A stretch of 64,000 bases of DNA from Gilliamella apis (GTDB lineage: Bacteria > Pseudomonadota > Gammaproteobacteria > Enterobacterales > Orbaceae), in NCBI RefSeq assembly GCF_030758615.1, contig NZ_CP132381.1:558001-622000 (forward strand), written 5' to 3'. Of the stretch, positions 50,757 to 64,000 are shown in pieces (within the stretch, counting starts at the first letter, position 1; every line of letters starts with the position of its first letter). The notes beneath the pieces are model-generated. The model searched no databases. It was not told the DNA's origin and saw nothing but the letters and a program-made list of their open reading frames with translations. The translations under genes were made by a program, and so were the position numbers.

Positions 50757-51716
50757 ATGAACAATTTTTTGGAATTTGAAAAGCCGATAGCGGAATTAGA
50801 AGCAAAAATTAATTCCTTAAAGAATATTGATTCGCAACAAGTTGAATTAGATATTAATTTAGATAAAGAAATTAAGCAATTAAATCAGAAAAGTCGTGAA
50901 TTGACTAAAAAAATATTTTCTAATCTATCGCCTTGGGATGTGGCTCAGTTAGCTAGGCACCCTAATCGTCCTTACACATTAGACTATATCAATGAAATTT
51001 TTACTGATTTTGATGAGTTAGCTGGAGATAGAGCCTATGCTGATGATAAGGCAATTGTTGGTGGTATAGCGCGTATAGATGATCGCCCTGTTATGGTGAT
51101 TGGCCATCAAAAAGGTCGTGAAACTAAACAGAAAATCTATCGTAACTTTGGTATGCCAGCTCCAGAAGGTTATCGTAAAGCATTGAGATTAATGCAACTG
51201 GCTGAGCGGTTTAAGTTACCAATTATTACATTTATTGATACGCCAGGAGCTTATCCTGGAATTGGTGCAGAAGAAAGAGGACAAGCAGAAGCAATTGCGC
51301 GTAACCTGCGTGAGATGTCACGATTAAATGTACCAACAATTTGTACTGTCATTGGTGAAGGTGGCTCGGGAGGAGCACTTGCAATTGGTGTCGCAGATAA
51401 AGTCAATATGCTACAGTATAGTACTTACTCCGTTATTTCTCCGGAAGGATGTGCATCAATTTTATGGAAAAGTGCTGATAAAGCGCCAGTAGCAGCAGAA
51501 GCAATGAATATGACAGCTGACAAATTGATAAAATTGAATCTGATCGATTCTGTCGTACCTGAGCCTCTTGGTGGTGCTCATCGTGATTATACAACTATTG
51601 CTAATTCACTTAAAAAACAATTATTAGCTGATCTGGATGAATTACAAGGTTTAACATTACCTGAACTGCTTGAAAGAAGATTTCAACGTCTTATGAACTA
51701 TGGTTATGTGCGATAA
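50757..51716 (+). CDS. accA: Acetyl-CoA carboxylase, carboxyltransferase alpha subunit
   Basis: With AccD it transfers carboxyl from biotin to acetyl-CoA. 319 residues, as in E. coli. The family blocks are present: [48 protein letters not shown] and the oxyanion loop [16 protein letters not shown]. It follows dnaE in the E. coli order, but with a 240-base gap, so it probably has its own promoter; TATACT near 50692 is a possible -10. The GAGG upstream is rather far (14 bases) from the ATG. Confidence 0.97.
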   Translation: MNNFLEFEKPIAELEAKINSLKNIDSQQVELDINLDKEIKQLNQKSRELTKKIFSNLSPWDVAQLARHPNRPYTLDYINEIFTDFDELAGDRAYADDKAIVGGIARIDDRPVMVIGHQKGRETKQKIYRNFGMPAPEGYRKALRLMQLAERFKLPIITFIDTPGAYPGIGAEERGQAEAIARNLREMSRLNVPTICTVIGEGGSGGALAIGVADKVNMLQYSTYSVISPEGCASILWKSADKAPVAAEAMNMTADKLIKLNLIDSVVPEPLGGAHRDYTTIANSLKKQLLADLDELQGLTLPELLERRFQRLMNYGYVR

Positions 51717-51737
51717 TTTAGAATTTGGAATATAAAG

Positions 51738-52106
51738 ATGGAAAAATCGACTGGATTGCAACGTATTATTAATGCGACAAAATATTCTTTAAAAGGATTT
51801 AAGTCAGCAATAAAATATGAAACAGCATTTAGACAAGAATTAATTTTGTTAGTTATTGCTTATGTAACGGTAATGCTAATTGATTTTTCAATTTATGAGC
51901 GCATTTTATTATTGGGATCAATTGGCGTTGTGATGATTGTTGAGTTACTCAATAGTGCTATTGAATGTGTTGTTGATCGAATTGGTACAGAGCGTCATGA
52001 ATTATCAGGGCGGGCAAAGGATTATGGTTCGGCAGCAGTTTTTCTTTCCCTGCTTCTAACTGTAATTTTATGGATTTATCTGTTTGCTTGTCATTTCTTT
52101 CCTTAA
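51738..52106 (+). CDS. dgkA: Diacylglycerol kinase
   Basis: A small integral membrane kinase that recycles diacylglycerol to phosphatidic acid. 122 residues (E. coli 122) with three membrane helices and the conserved FRQELIL and ELLNSAIECVVDRIG motifs that build the active site at the membrane surface. It starts 21 bases after accA, giving a lipid-related pair. A bidirectional terminator follows. Confidence 0.95.
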   Translation: MEKSTGLQRIINATKYSLKGFKSAIKYETAFRQELILLVIAYVTVMLIDFSIYERILLLGSIGVVMIVELLNSAIECVVDRIGTERHELSGRAKDYGSAAVFLSLLLTVILWIYLFACHFFP

Positions 52107-52143
52107 TTTTAAATGTTTAGTTGTTGTTTAAATATTATTTATA

Positions 52144-52170
52144 AAAAATGCGAGAGATTCTCGCATTTTT
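52144..52170. terminator. Bidirectional terminator between dgkA and rlmJ
   Basis: AAAAATGCGAGA and TCTCGCATTTTT around a 3-base loop, with A/T runs on both sides; the two genes converge here. Confidence 0.92.
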
Positions 52171-52189
52171 GATCTATAACCATTAGAAA

Positions 52190-53032
52190 TCATTCTGGAA
52201 CTAATTCCTTAATAAGATAATTCCCTGTTTTTTCTGTATCAAGGGTGTTTTTCAACCACGGCATAATGGTTTGCATTTGTTGCTGTAATTTCCATGGCGG
52301 ATTAATAACGATCATACCTGAAGCCGTCATACCTTTCTGGTTATTATCTGGTTTGATTGCAAATTCAAATTGAGAAATTTTCTTAATACCTAAGTTAACT
52401 ATTTCATCTATCATCTTTTGCGTTTGAGTTCGAGAAACAACCGGATACCAAATTAAATAAATGCCAGTTGCGAAACGTTTATATGCTTCTAATAATGCTT
52501 TAGGGATTTTTTGATAATCATCTTTTATTTCATATGAAGGATCAATCAAAACAATTCCTCGACGAGATTCGGGAGGTAGTTTTGATTTTAATTGTGAAAA
52601 TCCATCTTCTCTTAAAACTCGGGCCCGTTTATCTTTACTGAATTCTTGTCGCAATAATGGATAATCTGTAGGATGAAGTTCTGTAAGATTGATTTTGTCT
52701 TGTTCTCTTAGTAATTGTTTAGCTATTAAAGGGGAGCCTAAATAATATTTTAAATTATCGAAAGGGTTATAACGTTTTAAAACCGATAAATAAGTATTAA
52801 GTAATTCAGGTGTTTCGGATTGTTGCCAAATTAAATTGATACCAGATAAATATTCCCCTGTTTTTTCAGAATGTTCACTTTGTAGTAAATAACGACCAGC
52901 TCCCGAATGAGTATCTAAGTATAAAAATGGTTTTTCTTTTTCTTTTAATGAGTTAATACATAATGTTAATACAATATGTTTTAAAACATCGGCATGATTG
53001 CCTGCGTGATAGCTATGACGATAGCTTAACAT
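52190..53032 (-). CDS. rlmJ: 23S rRNA (adenine2030-N6)-methyltransferase
   Basis: Methylates A2030 of 23S rRNA. 280 residues, as in E. coli, starting LSYRHSYHAGNHADVLKH. The SAM-binding region is YLDTHSGAGRYLL near 38-50. The catalytic motif IV, which is DPPY in E. coli RlmJ, reads DPSY at 164-167: Pro166 has become Ser. The rest of the neighbourhood (YEIKDDYQ, IWYPVV, GMTASGMIVINPPWKL) is conserved, so the enzyme is probably active. Its start overlaps the upstream membrane protein gene by 7 bases. Confidence 0.94.
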   Translation of the reverse strand: MLSYRHSYHAGNHADVLKHIVLTLCINSLKEKEKPFLYLDTHSGAGRYLLQSEHSEKTGEYLSGINLIWQQSETPELLNTYLSVLKRYNPFDNLKYYLGSPLIAKQLLREQDKINLTELHPTDYPLLRQEFSKDKRARVLREDGFSQLKSKLPPESRRGIVLIDPSYEIKDDYQKIPKALLEAYKRFATGIYLIWYPVVSRTQTQKMIDEIVNLGIKKISQFEFAIKPDNNQKGMTASGMIVINPPWKLQQQMQTIMPWLKNTLDTEKTGNYLIKELVPE

Positions 53033-53643
53033 GACTTATTTAACCTCTTTTTTTCATTTTTTTGCATATAAAAAGTAGTTAAAGCTAGACTTAACAGGCA
53101 GGGTATTTCCATTAACTCCTCAATTAAATCTTTGCGCTGTGGATCTAACACCAAAAATTGGTAACCTAAACGACGGTGTTCAGCAGTATCGGCGATACCT
53201 AAGAATAAAAAGGCGAAAAATAGATGCCAGACCGGAATTGTTTCATATTTATATCGACGAATTATTTCTTGGCGAATAGTTGGCAAAAATGTAGTTAGTA
53301 ATGGAATTGCCATGATAATACCAGCAATAATTTTATAATAAAAACGAGGAACATCTGGGAAAAAATCTCGTCCCCAGCTGATACCTCTACCAAACAGCAT
53401 AAACCACCAAAATATTGTCCAAATCCAAAATTTATACAGGTTTGAATGATTTTTAACACTTTTCGCATAAAAATAGCTATAACCGCACATAAATAATAAA
53501 AATAATGACTGGAGATGTTCGACTAAACTTACGGTTAGTTTGCCATATAATGGCAGACAAAAGTTACCTACGATATATAAAAAAAAGCTTAAGAGTACAA
53601 TAAATATAGAACTTTTGTAAAAGTGGGTATCAAAATTAGGCAT
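53026..53643 (-). CDS. Unknown six-helix membrane protein
   Basis: 205 residues, not recognised. About six hydrophobic helices lie near 12-32, 42-60, 72-90, 103-122, 136-152 and 180-195, with an aromatic-rich stretch WIWTIFWWFMLFGRGISWGRD in the middle and a conserved-looking DTAEHRR between helices 5 and 6. The second half contains acidic residues (EELMEIP) close to the last helix. It lies between sprT (14 bases upstream) and rlmJ (7-base overlap), so it is cotranscribed with them. No function is proposed. Confidence 0.7.
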   Translation of the reverse strand: MPNFDTHFYKSSIFIVLLSFFLYIVGNFCLPLYGKLTVSLVEHLQSLFLLFMCGYSYFYAKSVKNHSNLYKFWIWTIFWWFMLFGRGISWGRDFFPDVPRFYYKIIAGIIMAIPLLTTFLPTIRQEIIRRYKYETIPVWHLFFAFLFLGIADTAEHRRLGYQFLVLDPQRKDLIEELMEIPCLLSLALTTFYMQKNEKKRLNKSC

Positions 53644-53657
53644 AATTTATTTTAAAA

Positions 53658-54161
53658 TTAACTAATGTTTTTAAGTTTTAGTATAGTACCGCATTTACGA
53701 CATTGATAACTAGTTTTATTATTTATAATTTTTTTATGTCGTATTGGTGATAAATAATGCTCTTGGCAGTCACAAAAATATATATATTCGTTGCGTTTAA
53801 TTTTGAAATTATGGGTCACTTTTGGTTCTTTTTTCATTATTTCAGACATGACATATTGCCATTCTTTGCCATGTGGTTTTACTTTACCAAAATATTGAAA
53901 AGTAATGAGATGAGCTAATTCATGAGGCACAACTTCATTAATAAAATCTTCCCTATTCTCATAGAGCATTGTGCTATTAAGTTGTATTTCCCAACGGGTT
54001 AATAATGCGCAGCCAGCAATAGTTCCTTTTGGTTTGTAACTGATTTTAGGCTCTTTATAATTGGTTGTTAATATTTGATTGGCTTGAATTAAGTGTGTTC
54101 TTAAACAAGCCAATACTTGATTTTGGAGATAAATTGGTACGCGTTTATAATCCTGCTGCAT
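53658..54161 (-). CDS. sprT: SprT-family zinc metalloprotease-like protein
   Basis: 167 residues with ATG at 54161; the frame runs up to 54263, but the extra 34 codons lie within metK and have no family counterpart. The zinc-protease motif VPHELAHLI (HExxH) sits near residue 71-79, and a C-terminal zinc ribbon (CDCQEH, CRKCG) follows. The sequence is close to E. coli SprT, including [10 protein letters not shown] and KPHGKEW. Its start overlaps the metK 3' end by 17 bases, suggesting coupling. Cellular role in bacteria is poorly known. Confidence 0.9.
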   Translation of the reverse strand: MQQDYKRVPIYLQNQVLACLRTHLIQANQILTTNYKEPKISYKPKGTIAGCALLTRWEIQLNSTMLYENREDFINEVVPHELAHLITFQYFGKVKPHGKEWQYVMSEIMKKEPKVTHNFKIKRNEYIYFCDCQEHYLSPIRHKKIINNKTSYQCRKCGTILKLKNIS

Positions 54162-55296
54162 CGCGAAGAATAGCTGCCTTATCGGTTTTTTCCCATGGGA
54201 AGATATCTCGACCAAAATGGCCATAGCTTGCTGTTTTTTGATAAATTGGCTGGATAAGATCAAGCATTTGAATTAATCCATAAGGACGTAAATCAAAAAA
54301 TTCTTTTATTAATGATATAATTTTATCTTGAGCAATTTTTTCAGTGCCAAAAGTATTAACATAAATAGAAGTTGGGTGAGCAACACCGATAGCGTAAGAA
54401 ATTTGTAATTCACATTTATCAGCAAGTCCTGCGGCTACAATATTTTTGGCAACATATCTTGCAGCGTAAGCTGCTGAACGATCCACTTTTGAAGGATCTT
54501 TCCCTGAAAATGCTCCACCACCATGTCGTGCGGCACCACCATAAGTATCAACAATAATTTTTCGACCAGTTAAACCACAATCTCCCATAGGACCACCAAT
54601 AACAAAACGTCCAGTAGGATTGATAAAATATTTTGTTCTTGAAGTTAACCACTCGCTTGGTAGGGTTGGTTTAATGATCTCTTCCATTACCGCTTCATGC
54701 AACGCTTTTTGTTCAATGTCTTCTGAATGTTGGGTCGATAAAACTATAGTATCAACGCCTTGAATTTTTCCATCTTGGTAAATTAATGTGACTTGGCTTT
54801 TGGCATCAGGTCTTAACCATGGGAGACAACCATTTTTTCTTACTTCAGCTTGACGACGCATAAGATCATGAGCATAACTAATTGCTGCTGGCATTAAGTT
54901 AGGCATTTCATTGGTAGCATAGCCAAACATAATACCTTGGTCACCAGCACCTTGTTCCAGTGGATTTTTACGATCAACACCTTGGTTAATATCCGGCGAT
55001 TGCTTACCAATTGCATTGAGAACTGCACAAGAATTGGCATCAAAGCCCATTTCTGAACTAGTATAACCAATATCATTAATGGTTTTTCTGGTTAATTCTT
55101 CAATATCAACCCAAGCCGAAGTTGTAATTTCTCCACCGACTAATGCCATACCGGTTTTTACGTAAGTTTCGCAAGCAACTCGTGCTTTAGGATCTTGTTC
55201 TAAAATAGCATCTAATACTGCATCAGATATTTGATCGGCTATTTTATCTGGATGACCTTCTGATACAGATTCTGAAGTAAATAGAAATTCTGACAT
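54145..55296 (-). CDS. metK: S-adenosylmethionine synthase
   Basis: Forms SAM from methionine and ATP. 383 residues; signature [13 protein letters not shown] near 15, the methionine/loop segment [12 protein letters not shown] near 115 and [19 protein letters not shown] near 260 are clear. The C terminus [10 protein letters not shown] matches the family. It has an AAGAAGGTAAAAC ribosome site. Upstream lies a row of four MetJ-like boxes, so methionine repression is likely. sprT begins inside its last codons. Confidence 0.97.
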   Translation of the reverse strand: MSEFLFTSESVSEGHPDKIADQISDAVLDAILEQDPKARVACETYVKTGMALVGGEITTSAWVDIEELTRKTINDIGYTSSEMGFDANSCAVLNAIGKQSPDINQGVDRKNPLEQGAGDQGIMFGYATNEMPNLMPAAISYAHDLMRRQAEVRKNGCLPWLRPDAKSQVTLIYQDGKIQGVDTIVLSTQHSEDIEQKALHEAVMEEIIKPTLPSEWLTSRTKYFINPTGRFVIGGPMGDCGLTGRKIIVDTYGGAARHGGGAFSGKDPSKVDRSAAYAARYVAKNIVAAGLADKCELQISYAIGVAHPTSIYVNTFGTEKIAQDKIISLIKEFFDLRPYGLIQMLDLIQPIYQKTASYGHFGRDIFPWEKTDKAAILRDAAGL

Positions 55297-55358
55297 GTTT
55301 TACCTTCTTTAACTTATTTAGTGCAATTCTCTAAATATAAAATAACTATGAAAGATGC

Positions 55359-55390
55359 TTATGTTTAGCAGTTTTACCATCTAGACGTCC
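55359..55390 (-). promoter_or_regulatory. Probable MetJ operator (four tandem met boxes) upstream of metK
   Basis: Four consecutive 8-base units, TTATGTTT, AGCAGTTT, TACCATCT and AGACGTCC, match the met box AGACGTCT at 4, 5, 4 and 7 of 8 positions. The array is 63-94 bases before the metK start. On the minus strand a TATATT at 55339-55334 could be the -10, putting the array over the -35 region. Confidence 0.55.
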
Positions 55391-55506
55391 ATTTTAATGA
55401 TTTATTCTAAAAAAAGCCAGCATTACCGCAAACAAAATTACTTGCATAAAATTTTAATCAATTTAGGATATGGCTCGTTTATTTTTTTAACCTTCATTAA
55501 CTATAT

Positions 55507-56334
55507 ATGAATATTGTAAAACAATCTCCCACAGTATTAGTTTTTGATTCGGGTATCGGTGGATTATCTATTTATAATGAAATCTATAATAAAATACCGA
55601 ATCTACATTATATTTATGCTTTTGATAATGAAGGTTTTCCCTATGGTGATAAATCATCTGAATATTTAATCACTAGAGTGAATCGTATCATTGCTACCAT
55701 TTTACAATCATACTCTATTGATTTAGCAGTCATTGCATGTAATACCGCTAGCACTATTTGTTTACCCAGTTTACGAACAAACTTTACCTTTCCAATTGTT
55801 GGTGTTGTACCTGCAATTAAGCCTGCCAGCAAAGTTACTAAAAATAAATGCATAGGTTTATTGGCAACAAAGGCAACAATACAACGGGCATATACAAATA
55901 ATTTGATCCAAGAATTTGCGCCAGATTGTAGTGTAAAGTTACTTGGTTTATCAGAATTAGCTCATATCGCTGAAAATAAGCTACAAGGGATTGCTGTTGA
56001 TATGCAGCAACTTGAAACATTATTGCAGCCATGGCTTAATTTATCTACTATCCCCGATACTATTGTGCTTGGCTGCACTCATTATCCATTTATTAAAGAT
56101 GAGTTAAAAATACTTTTTCCTAATACAACTTTCATCGATTCAGGATATGCAATTGCTTCAAGAGTCAATACATTGCTTAATGATCAGTATGATCTAAATA
56201 GTTTAAGCGAACTATCCACTCTAGATAATATTGTGATAAGTACATTACATAATCAGCAGGTTGAAAAATTAACTAAAAAATTCACTGAATATAATCTTAA
56301 TAAATATCATTGTATTAGCGTTCATGCTGATTAA
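55507..56334 (+). CDS. murI: Glutamate racemase
   Basis: Provides D-glutamate for peptidoglycan. 275 residues. VFDSGIGGLSIYNEI is near the start, and the two catalytic cysteines lie in IACNTASTI near residue 79 and LGCTHYPF near 191. It is divergent from metK and is followed by the rRNA operon, the same murI-rrn neighbourhood as E. coli rrnB. The ribosome site before the ATG is weak (AACCTTCATTAACTAT), so the start is less sure than the gene. Confidence 0.95.
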   Translation: MNIVKQSPTVLVFDSGIGGLSIYNEIYNKIPNLHYIYAFDNEGFPYGDKSSEYLITRVNRIIATILQSYSIDLAVIACNTASTICLPSLRTNFTFPIVGVVPAIKPASKVTKNKCIGLLATKATIQRAYTNNLIQEFAPDCSVKLLGLSELAHIAENKLQGIAVDMQQLETLLQPWLNLSTIPDTIVLGCTHYPFIKDELKILFPNTTFIDSGYAIASRVNTLLNDQYDLNSLSELSTLDNIVISTLHNQQVEKLTKKFTEYNLNKYHCISVHAD

Positions 56335-56371
56335 AGCTTATTCGAACAAATAAATAATTGCAATTTTTCAC

Positions 56372-56399
56372 TTGCCAAAAAAAATGAAGTGCCTATAAT
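56372..56399 (+). promoter_or_regulatory. rrn P1 promoter
   Basis: TTGCCA (56372-56377), 16-base spacer, TATAAT (56394-56399), then a GC-rich discriminator GCGCATCC. The 30 bases before are A/T-rich, like an UP element. About 320 bases before the 16S gene. Confidence 0.85.
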
Positions 56400-56480
56400 G
56401 CGCATCCACTGACACGGCGTCAGCGACAAGCAGACAAAACCAGTGTTAGTGAGCAAGATCAAAAATTTTAAAAAAAGATC

Positions 56481-56509
56481 TTGACGAATGAAAAGGTGTA
56501 GCGTAGTAT
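56481..56509 (+). promoter_or_regulatory. rrn P2 promoter
   Basis: TTGACG (56481-56486), 17-base spacer, TAGTAT (56504-56509). About 110 bases downstream of P1, the usual tandem arrangement of gammaproteobacterial rRNA operons. Confidence 0.8.
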
Positions 56510-56570
56510 ACGCAGCCCTTGAGACAGCAAACTGAAACAAGAAATTGTGAAGTAAATTAAAAAGCTGTCA

Positions 56571-56582
56571 GCTCTTTAAAAA
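56571..56582 (+). promoter_or_regulatory. boxA antitermination site in the rrn leader
   Basis: GCTCTTTAAAAA, close to the boxA consensus TGCTCTTTAACA, in the leader after P2. NusB/S10 would bind here to make the polymerase resist Rho termination. Confidence 0.75.
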
Positions 56583-56720
56583 GAAGAAACAGACAATCTG
56601 TGTGGGCACTTGCGAGACGAAAAATTAAAAGTCTACGGACTGAAAAAAATTAAGTCTTGATAAGTGACACTGAAGATTCATTTGAATAATGTCAGAGACA
56701 GTTATTGAGCATCAAACTTT

Positions 56721-58258
<1,538 letters not shown>

Positions 58259-58313
58259 CGAAGCGCTCGTAAGTGTTCACACAGATTGTTTGTTTAGAAA
58301 GAGTCACTTTATT

Positions 58314-58390
<77 letters not shown>

Positions 58391-58443
58391 ATTCGACTGC
58401 TTAAGCTGATGGTTAGCTTGATTGGTTGATGAAGTGAGACAAT

Positions 58444-58519
58444 GGGGCTATAGCTCAGCTGGGAGAGCGCCTGCCTTGCACGCAGGAGGCCAGCGGTTCG
58501 ATCCCGCTTAGCTCCACCA
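58444..58519 (+). tRNA. alaT: tRNA-Ala (anticodon TGC)
   Basis: 76 bases with encoded CCA. Acceptor stem GGGGCTA/TAGCTCC, including one G-T pair, the alanine-identity G3-T70 type, anticodon loop CTTGCAC and GTTCGATCC T-arm. It follows tRNA-Ile by 53 bases. Confidence 0.98.
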
Positions 58520-58592
58520 TTAAAGAAATCTCTTTTATCTATAAAAAATTATGTTTGTATTTATTTGATATTCGAATGAATAGAAAGATAAA

Positions 58593-58605
58593 GCTCTTTA
58601 ACAAT
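58593..58605 (+). promoter_or_regulatory. boxA antitermination site before 23S
   Basis: GCTCTTTAACAAT, an almost perfect boxA, in the 16S-23S spacer after tRNA-Ala. Confidence 0.8.
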
Positions 58606-58727
58606 TAGGAACAAGCTGAAAGAAACGAGTTCTCGTTTTTATGGCAAGCTGATGTATGAGAATATGTTGGATTGAGATAAGAAAGAGAAAAAAGCGTAAT
58701 TGAAACCAAGACAACTGTGAGTTGTAA

Positions 58728-61625
<2,898 letters not shown>

Positions 61626-61757
61626 ACAACTCGGAGTTGTTTTGGGTACGCGAAGGTAGAGATAGATTAATAGATAATCGAACAGTTTGTTCCGGATTGA
61701 GTGATTGTTGTGGATATGAGATAATGCACAGCAATAGAGATAAGAGAAGACAGAATA

Positions 61758-61877
61758 TGTCTGGCGGTAATAGCGCGGTGGTCCCACCTGACCCCATGCC
61801 GAACTCAGAAGTGAAACGCCGTAGTGCCGATGGTAGTGTGGGTATTACCCATGTGAGAGTAGGGTGCCGCCAGACTT
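61758..61877 (+). rRNA. rrf: 5S ribosomal RNA
   Basis: 120 bases. TGTCTGGCGG at the 5' end pairs with CCGCCAGACTT at the 3' end, and CCCACCTGACCCCATGCCGA and GAACTCAGAAGTGAAACGCC are conserved. It follows 23S by about 130 bases. Confidence 0.97.
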
Positions 61878-61888
61878 TTAAATATACG

Positions 61889-61916
61889 AGCCCAGCAGCG
61901 ATGCTGGGCTTTTTTG
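61889..61916 (+). terminator. rrn operon terminator
   Basis: AGCCCAGCA and TGCTGGGCT form a 9-bp stem with a 4-base loop, followed by six T residues; 12 bases after 5S. Confidence 0.95.
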
Positions 61917-61980
61917 CGTTCTAGGATCAATGTATTTTTTGTTAGTTATTTATCAGAGCCATTTGTCTAAGGAGTAAACA

Positions 61981-62541
61981 GTGGATAATCTAAACTTTTT
62001 ATACCAGTTTTTTAGCTCTGATTTTATTGAAAAATACACAACAATTCCGCAATTAATTGGTATTTTAGGTTATCTTGTTGGAGTTAGTGCTTTTTTACAA
62101 CGTAATGATAATGCTTTTCGATGGCAATTAACCATTGTTAATATTATTATGACTGTGCATTTTTATTTATTAGGACCAGAATCCTATCCTGCGGCTATAC
62201 TTAATATAGTAAATATTTTTAGAAACATCACATCAACTTATACCAAGAATTTTTTAGCCATGATGTTTTTTATAGGATTGATGTGGATATTTTACTTTTT
62301 CACAACGCCTGATTGGCGACAATGTATACATTATTTCTCAGTTATTGGTACTACATTAGTAACAATTGCATTATTTAGATTTGAACAACAAAAGATGCGA
62401 TTACTGATATTGTTAAGTAGTATTTTATGGATAATATATAGCTTATGGATAGGCTCTTTAGGTAGTTTAGCTATAGAGGTTACCTTTGCGATAATTAATA
62501 TTATAACGATTATTAAATTATCACCAAAATCCGCTGTATAA
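61981..62541 (+). CDS. ygjV: YgjV-family inner-membrane protein
   Basis: 186 residues with about six membrane helices. The order of segments (IGILGYLVGVSAFLQRNDNAFRWQL, then FYLLGPESYPAAILNIVNIFRN) matches the YgjV (Imp-YgjV) family; E. coli YgjV has 183 residues. Function unknown. Translation starts with GTG behind a strong TAAGGAGTAAACA ribosome site. It lies after the rrn terminator and 97 bases before rppH. Confidence 0.8.
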   Translation: MDNLNFLYQFFSSDFIEKYTTIPQLIGILGYLVGVSAFLQRNDNAFRWQLTIVNIIMTVHFYLLGPESYPAAILNIVNIFRNITSTYTKNFLAMMFFIGLMWIFYFFTTPDWRQCIHYFSVIGTTLVTIALFRFEQQKMRLLILLSSILWIIYSLWIGSLGSLAIEVTFAIINIITIIKLSPKSAV

Positions 62542-62638
62542 TATTATATTTACTCTATTAGTGTCATTTTCCTATTTATTTATTGTTGTATGTGTGAAAC
62601 AATTTAACAATATAAAAAATAAATTTTTGAGGTAGTCA

Positions 62639-63211
62639 GTGATCGATAATGATGGCTACCGTCCAAATGTAGGAATAGTTATTTGTAACAGGTATGGTCA
62701 AGTGCTTTGGGCTCGGCGTTATGGACAAAACTCTTGGCAATTTCCTCAGGGCGGAATAAAACTTAATGAAACGCCAGAACAGGCAATGTTTCGTGAACTA
62801 AATGAAGAAGTAGGATTACTACCTAAAGATGTTAAAATATTATCGGTGACCAATGGTTGGCTAAGGTATAAATTACCAAAACGCATGATTCGTTGGGATA
62901 ATCAGCCGGTATGTATTGGTCAGAAACAAAAGTGGTTTTTATTAGAATTGATTTCTGATACTTCAGTGATTAATTTGAATATGTCTTCAACTCCTGAGTT
63001 TGATGATTGGAAGTGGGTAAGTTATTGGTATCCTATACGACAGGTTATTGCTTTTAAGCGTGATGTATATCGCAAAGCAATGAAGGAGTTTTCTTTGCCT
63101 GCATTTACTATACAATTTGAAGTAGAAGAACCTGTAACAAATCTTTCTAAGAAAAAACGGTTTAACTTCTTTGCTCACAAACGAAAAAATAAACAGCGTG
63201 TTAAAAAATGA
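62639..63211 (+). CDS. rppH: RNA pyrophosphohydrolase
   Basis: Removes pyrophosphate from the 5' end of mRNA, starting RNase E decay. 190 residues; GTG start as shown by the E. coli-like N terminus [20 protein letters not shown]. The Nudix box runs from [20 protein letters not shown] to VGL (about 38-60) with both catalytic glutamates. The C-terminal tail is longer and basic ([15 protein letters not shown]) compared with E. coli (176 residues). It overlaps lgt by four bases (ATGA). Confidence 0.96.
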   Translation: MIDNDGYRPNVGIVICNRYGQVLWARRYGQNSWQFPQGGIKLNETPEQAMFRELNEEVGLLPKDVKILSVTNGWLRYKLPKRMIRWDNQPVCIGQKQKWFLLELISDTSVINLNMSSTPEFDDWKWVSYWYPIRQVIAFKRDVYRKAMKEFSLPAFTIQFEVEEPVTNLSKKKRFNFFAHKRKNKQRVKK

Positions 63212-64000
63212 ATCAATTTTTACTATTTCCCAATTTTAATCCAATAGCTTTCTCAATCGGCCCTATTTCATTACATTGGTATGGTGCCATGTACCTATTT
63301 GGTGTGCTTGGCGCCTTGTTTTTAGCTAAACGTCGTGCTAATAAACCCAATAGCAATTGGACATCACAACAAGTTGAAAACTTATTATTCTGGGGGTTTT
63401 TGGGCCTCTTTATTGGCGGACGTTTAGGTTATGTATTATTTTATAATTTTGATGCATTTCTTGAAGAGCCTACTATTCTATTCAGAGTTTGGGAAGGGGG
63501 GATGTCTTTCCATGGCGGTTTGATTGGTGCCATTTGTGTTATTGCTATCTTTGCTAAAAAAACACAAAAGACCTTTATGCAAGTAGCTGATTTTGTGGCT
63601 CCATTAGTACCACTCGGTTTAATGTTTGGCCGATTTGGTAATTTTATTAACGGTGAATTGTGGGGCCGAGTAACTAACTCTTCAATCGGTATGTTATTTC
63701 CTACTTCATCACATGCTGATTTTATGTTTGTCCAAGCAAATCCAGAATGGTTTTCTTTATACAGCCAATTAAACGGCGTTTTGCCTCGTCACCCTTCACA
63801 ACTTTATGAGATGGTATTTGAAGGTATAGTATTATTTATTATTTTAAATTTATTTATTCGCAAACCTCGTCCAGTTGGTGCAGCCTCAGGACTGTTTTTA
63901 GTTTGTTATGGCATATTTAGGTTTATAATTGAGTTCTTTAGACAACCCGATGAACAATTAGGATTATTTTTAAATATAATCAGTATGGGACAAATTCTCT
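63208..64000 (+). CDS. lgt: Phosphatidylglycerol-prolipoprotein diacylglyceryl transferase (3' end outside window)
   Basis: First enzyme of lipoprotein maturation, inner membrane. 264 codons are visible and the frame is open at base 64000. It starts [19 protein letters not shown], has [12 protein letters not shown], the HGGLIGA segment near 110 with the essential His, and the Lgt signature [14 protein letters not shown] near 138-151. The start overlaps the rppH stop. In E. coli ptsP lies between rppH and lgt; it is absent here. Confidence 0.96.
   Translation, partial: MNQFLLFPNFNPIAFSIGPISLHWYGAMYLFGVLGALFLAKRRANKPNSNWTSQQVENLLFWGFLGLFIGGRLGYVLFYNFDAFLEEPTILFRVWEGGMSFHGGLIGAICVIAIFAKKTQKTFMQVADFVAPLVPLGLMFGRFGNFINGELWGRVTNSSIGMLFPTSSHADFMFVQANPEWFSLYSQLNGVLPRHPSQLYEMVFEGIVLFIILNLFIRKPRPVGAASGLFLVCYGIFRFIIEFFRQPDEQLGLFLNIISMGQIL

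Noticed and set aside
54162..54263. N-terminal extension of sprT into metK
   Set aside because: The extra residues are out-of-frame metK sequence and do not occur in SprT proteins; ATG at 54161 fits.

Overview
The window is 64 kb of an AT-rich gammaproteobacterial chromosome. The gene set (FtsN, WaaA, RppH, OrN-type oligoribonuclease, DgkA) and conserved gene strings (yceD-rpmF-plsX-fabHDG-acpP-fabF, rplKAJL-rpoBC, yihY-dtd, murI next to an rRNA operon) are typical of Gammaproteobacteria. The low GC, the 16S sequence and the mixture of Enterobacterales-like proteins in a rearranged order suggest Orbaceae, perhaps a Gilliamella-like gut symbiont. That placement is inference and was not tested by alignment.

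Layout. 1-1830: tail of an unknown gene, a DUF2569 membrane protein and galU. 1921-9533: leftward genes for a TcyP-like transporter, a CoA-disulfide-reductase-like flavoprotein, hemH, waaA and orn, with rsgA opposite, then hdeD. 9721-15286: dauA, a secreted MINPP-like inositol phosphate phosphatase, dtd, yihY, ftsN and rpsT. 15517-17836: pgk and fbaA. 18033-28897: rplK-rplA-(L10 leader)-rplJ-rplL-(attenuator)-rpoB-rpoC. 28982-31177: a small ABM-fold monooxygenase, LemA and a TPM protein. 31529-39012: a nine-gene accessory operon. 39310-45540: yceD-rpmF and the fatty-acid synthesis cluster. 45778-52106: gldA, dnaE, accA, dgkA. 52190-55296: rlmJ, an unknown membrane protein, sprT and metK, leftward. 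55507-56334: murI. 56372-61916: a complete rrn operon (two promoters, 16S, tRNA-Ile, tRNA-Ala, 23S, 5S, terminator). 61981-64000: ygjV, rppH and the start of lgt.

The part most worth attention is 31529-39012. It matches the rare gene cassette known from TIGRFAM descriptions as the EF_0829-EF_0839/AHA_3910 type: a lone PRD domain, an SFCGS-motif protein, DUF4312, two membrane proteins (DUF4311, DUF4310), an amidohydrolase, a DgaE-like PLP lyase, a DgaF-like KDGP aldolase and a PRD/EIIA-containing regulator. The two enzymes at the end predict catabolism of a phosphorylated amino-sugar acid to pyruvate and glyceraldehyde 3-phosphate. No recognisable PTS permease or sugar kinase is present, so the four SFCGS/DUF proteins are candidates for an uncharacterised uptake, possibly phosphorylating, system. 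The regulator has lost the phospho-acceptor histidines in its first PRD while the lone PRD protein keeps both. A pair of about 27-bp inverted sequences brackets the operon.

Most other regions are housekeeping, with visible regulation: a UUG start on rpsT, an L10 leader, an rplL-rpoB attenuator, a probable MetJ operator before metK, and a strong GC-discriminator promoter before yceD. No insertion sequence, prophage, CRISPR array or toxin-antitoxin pair was recognised.
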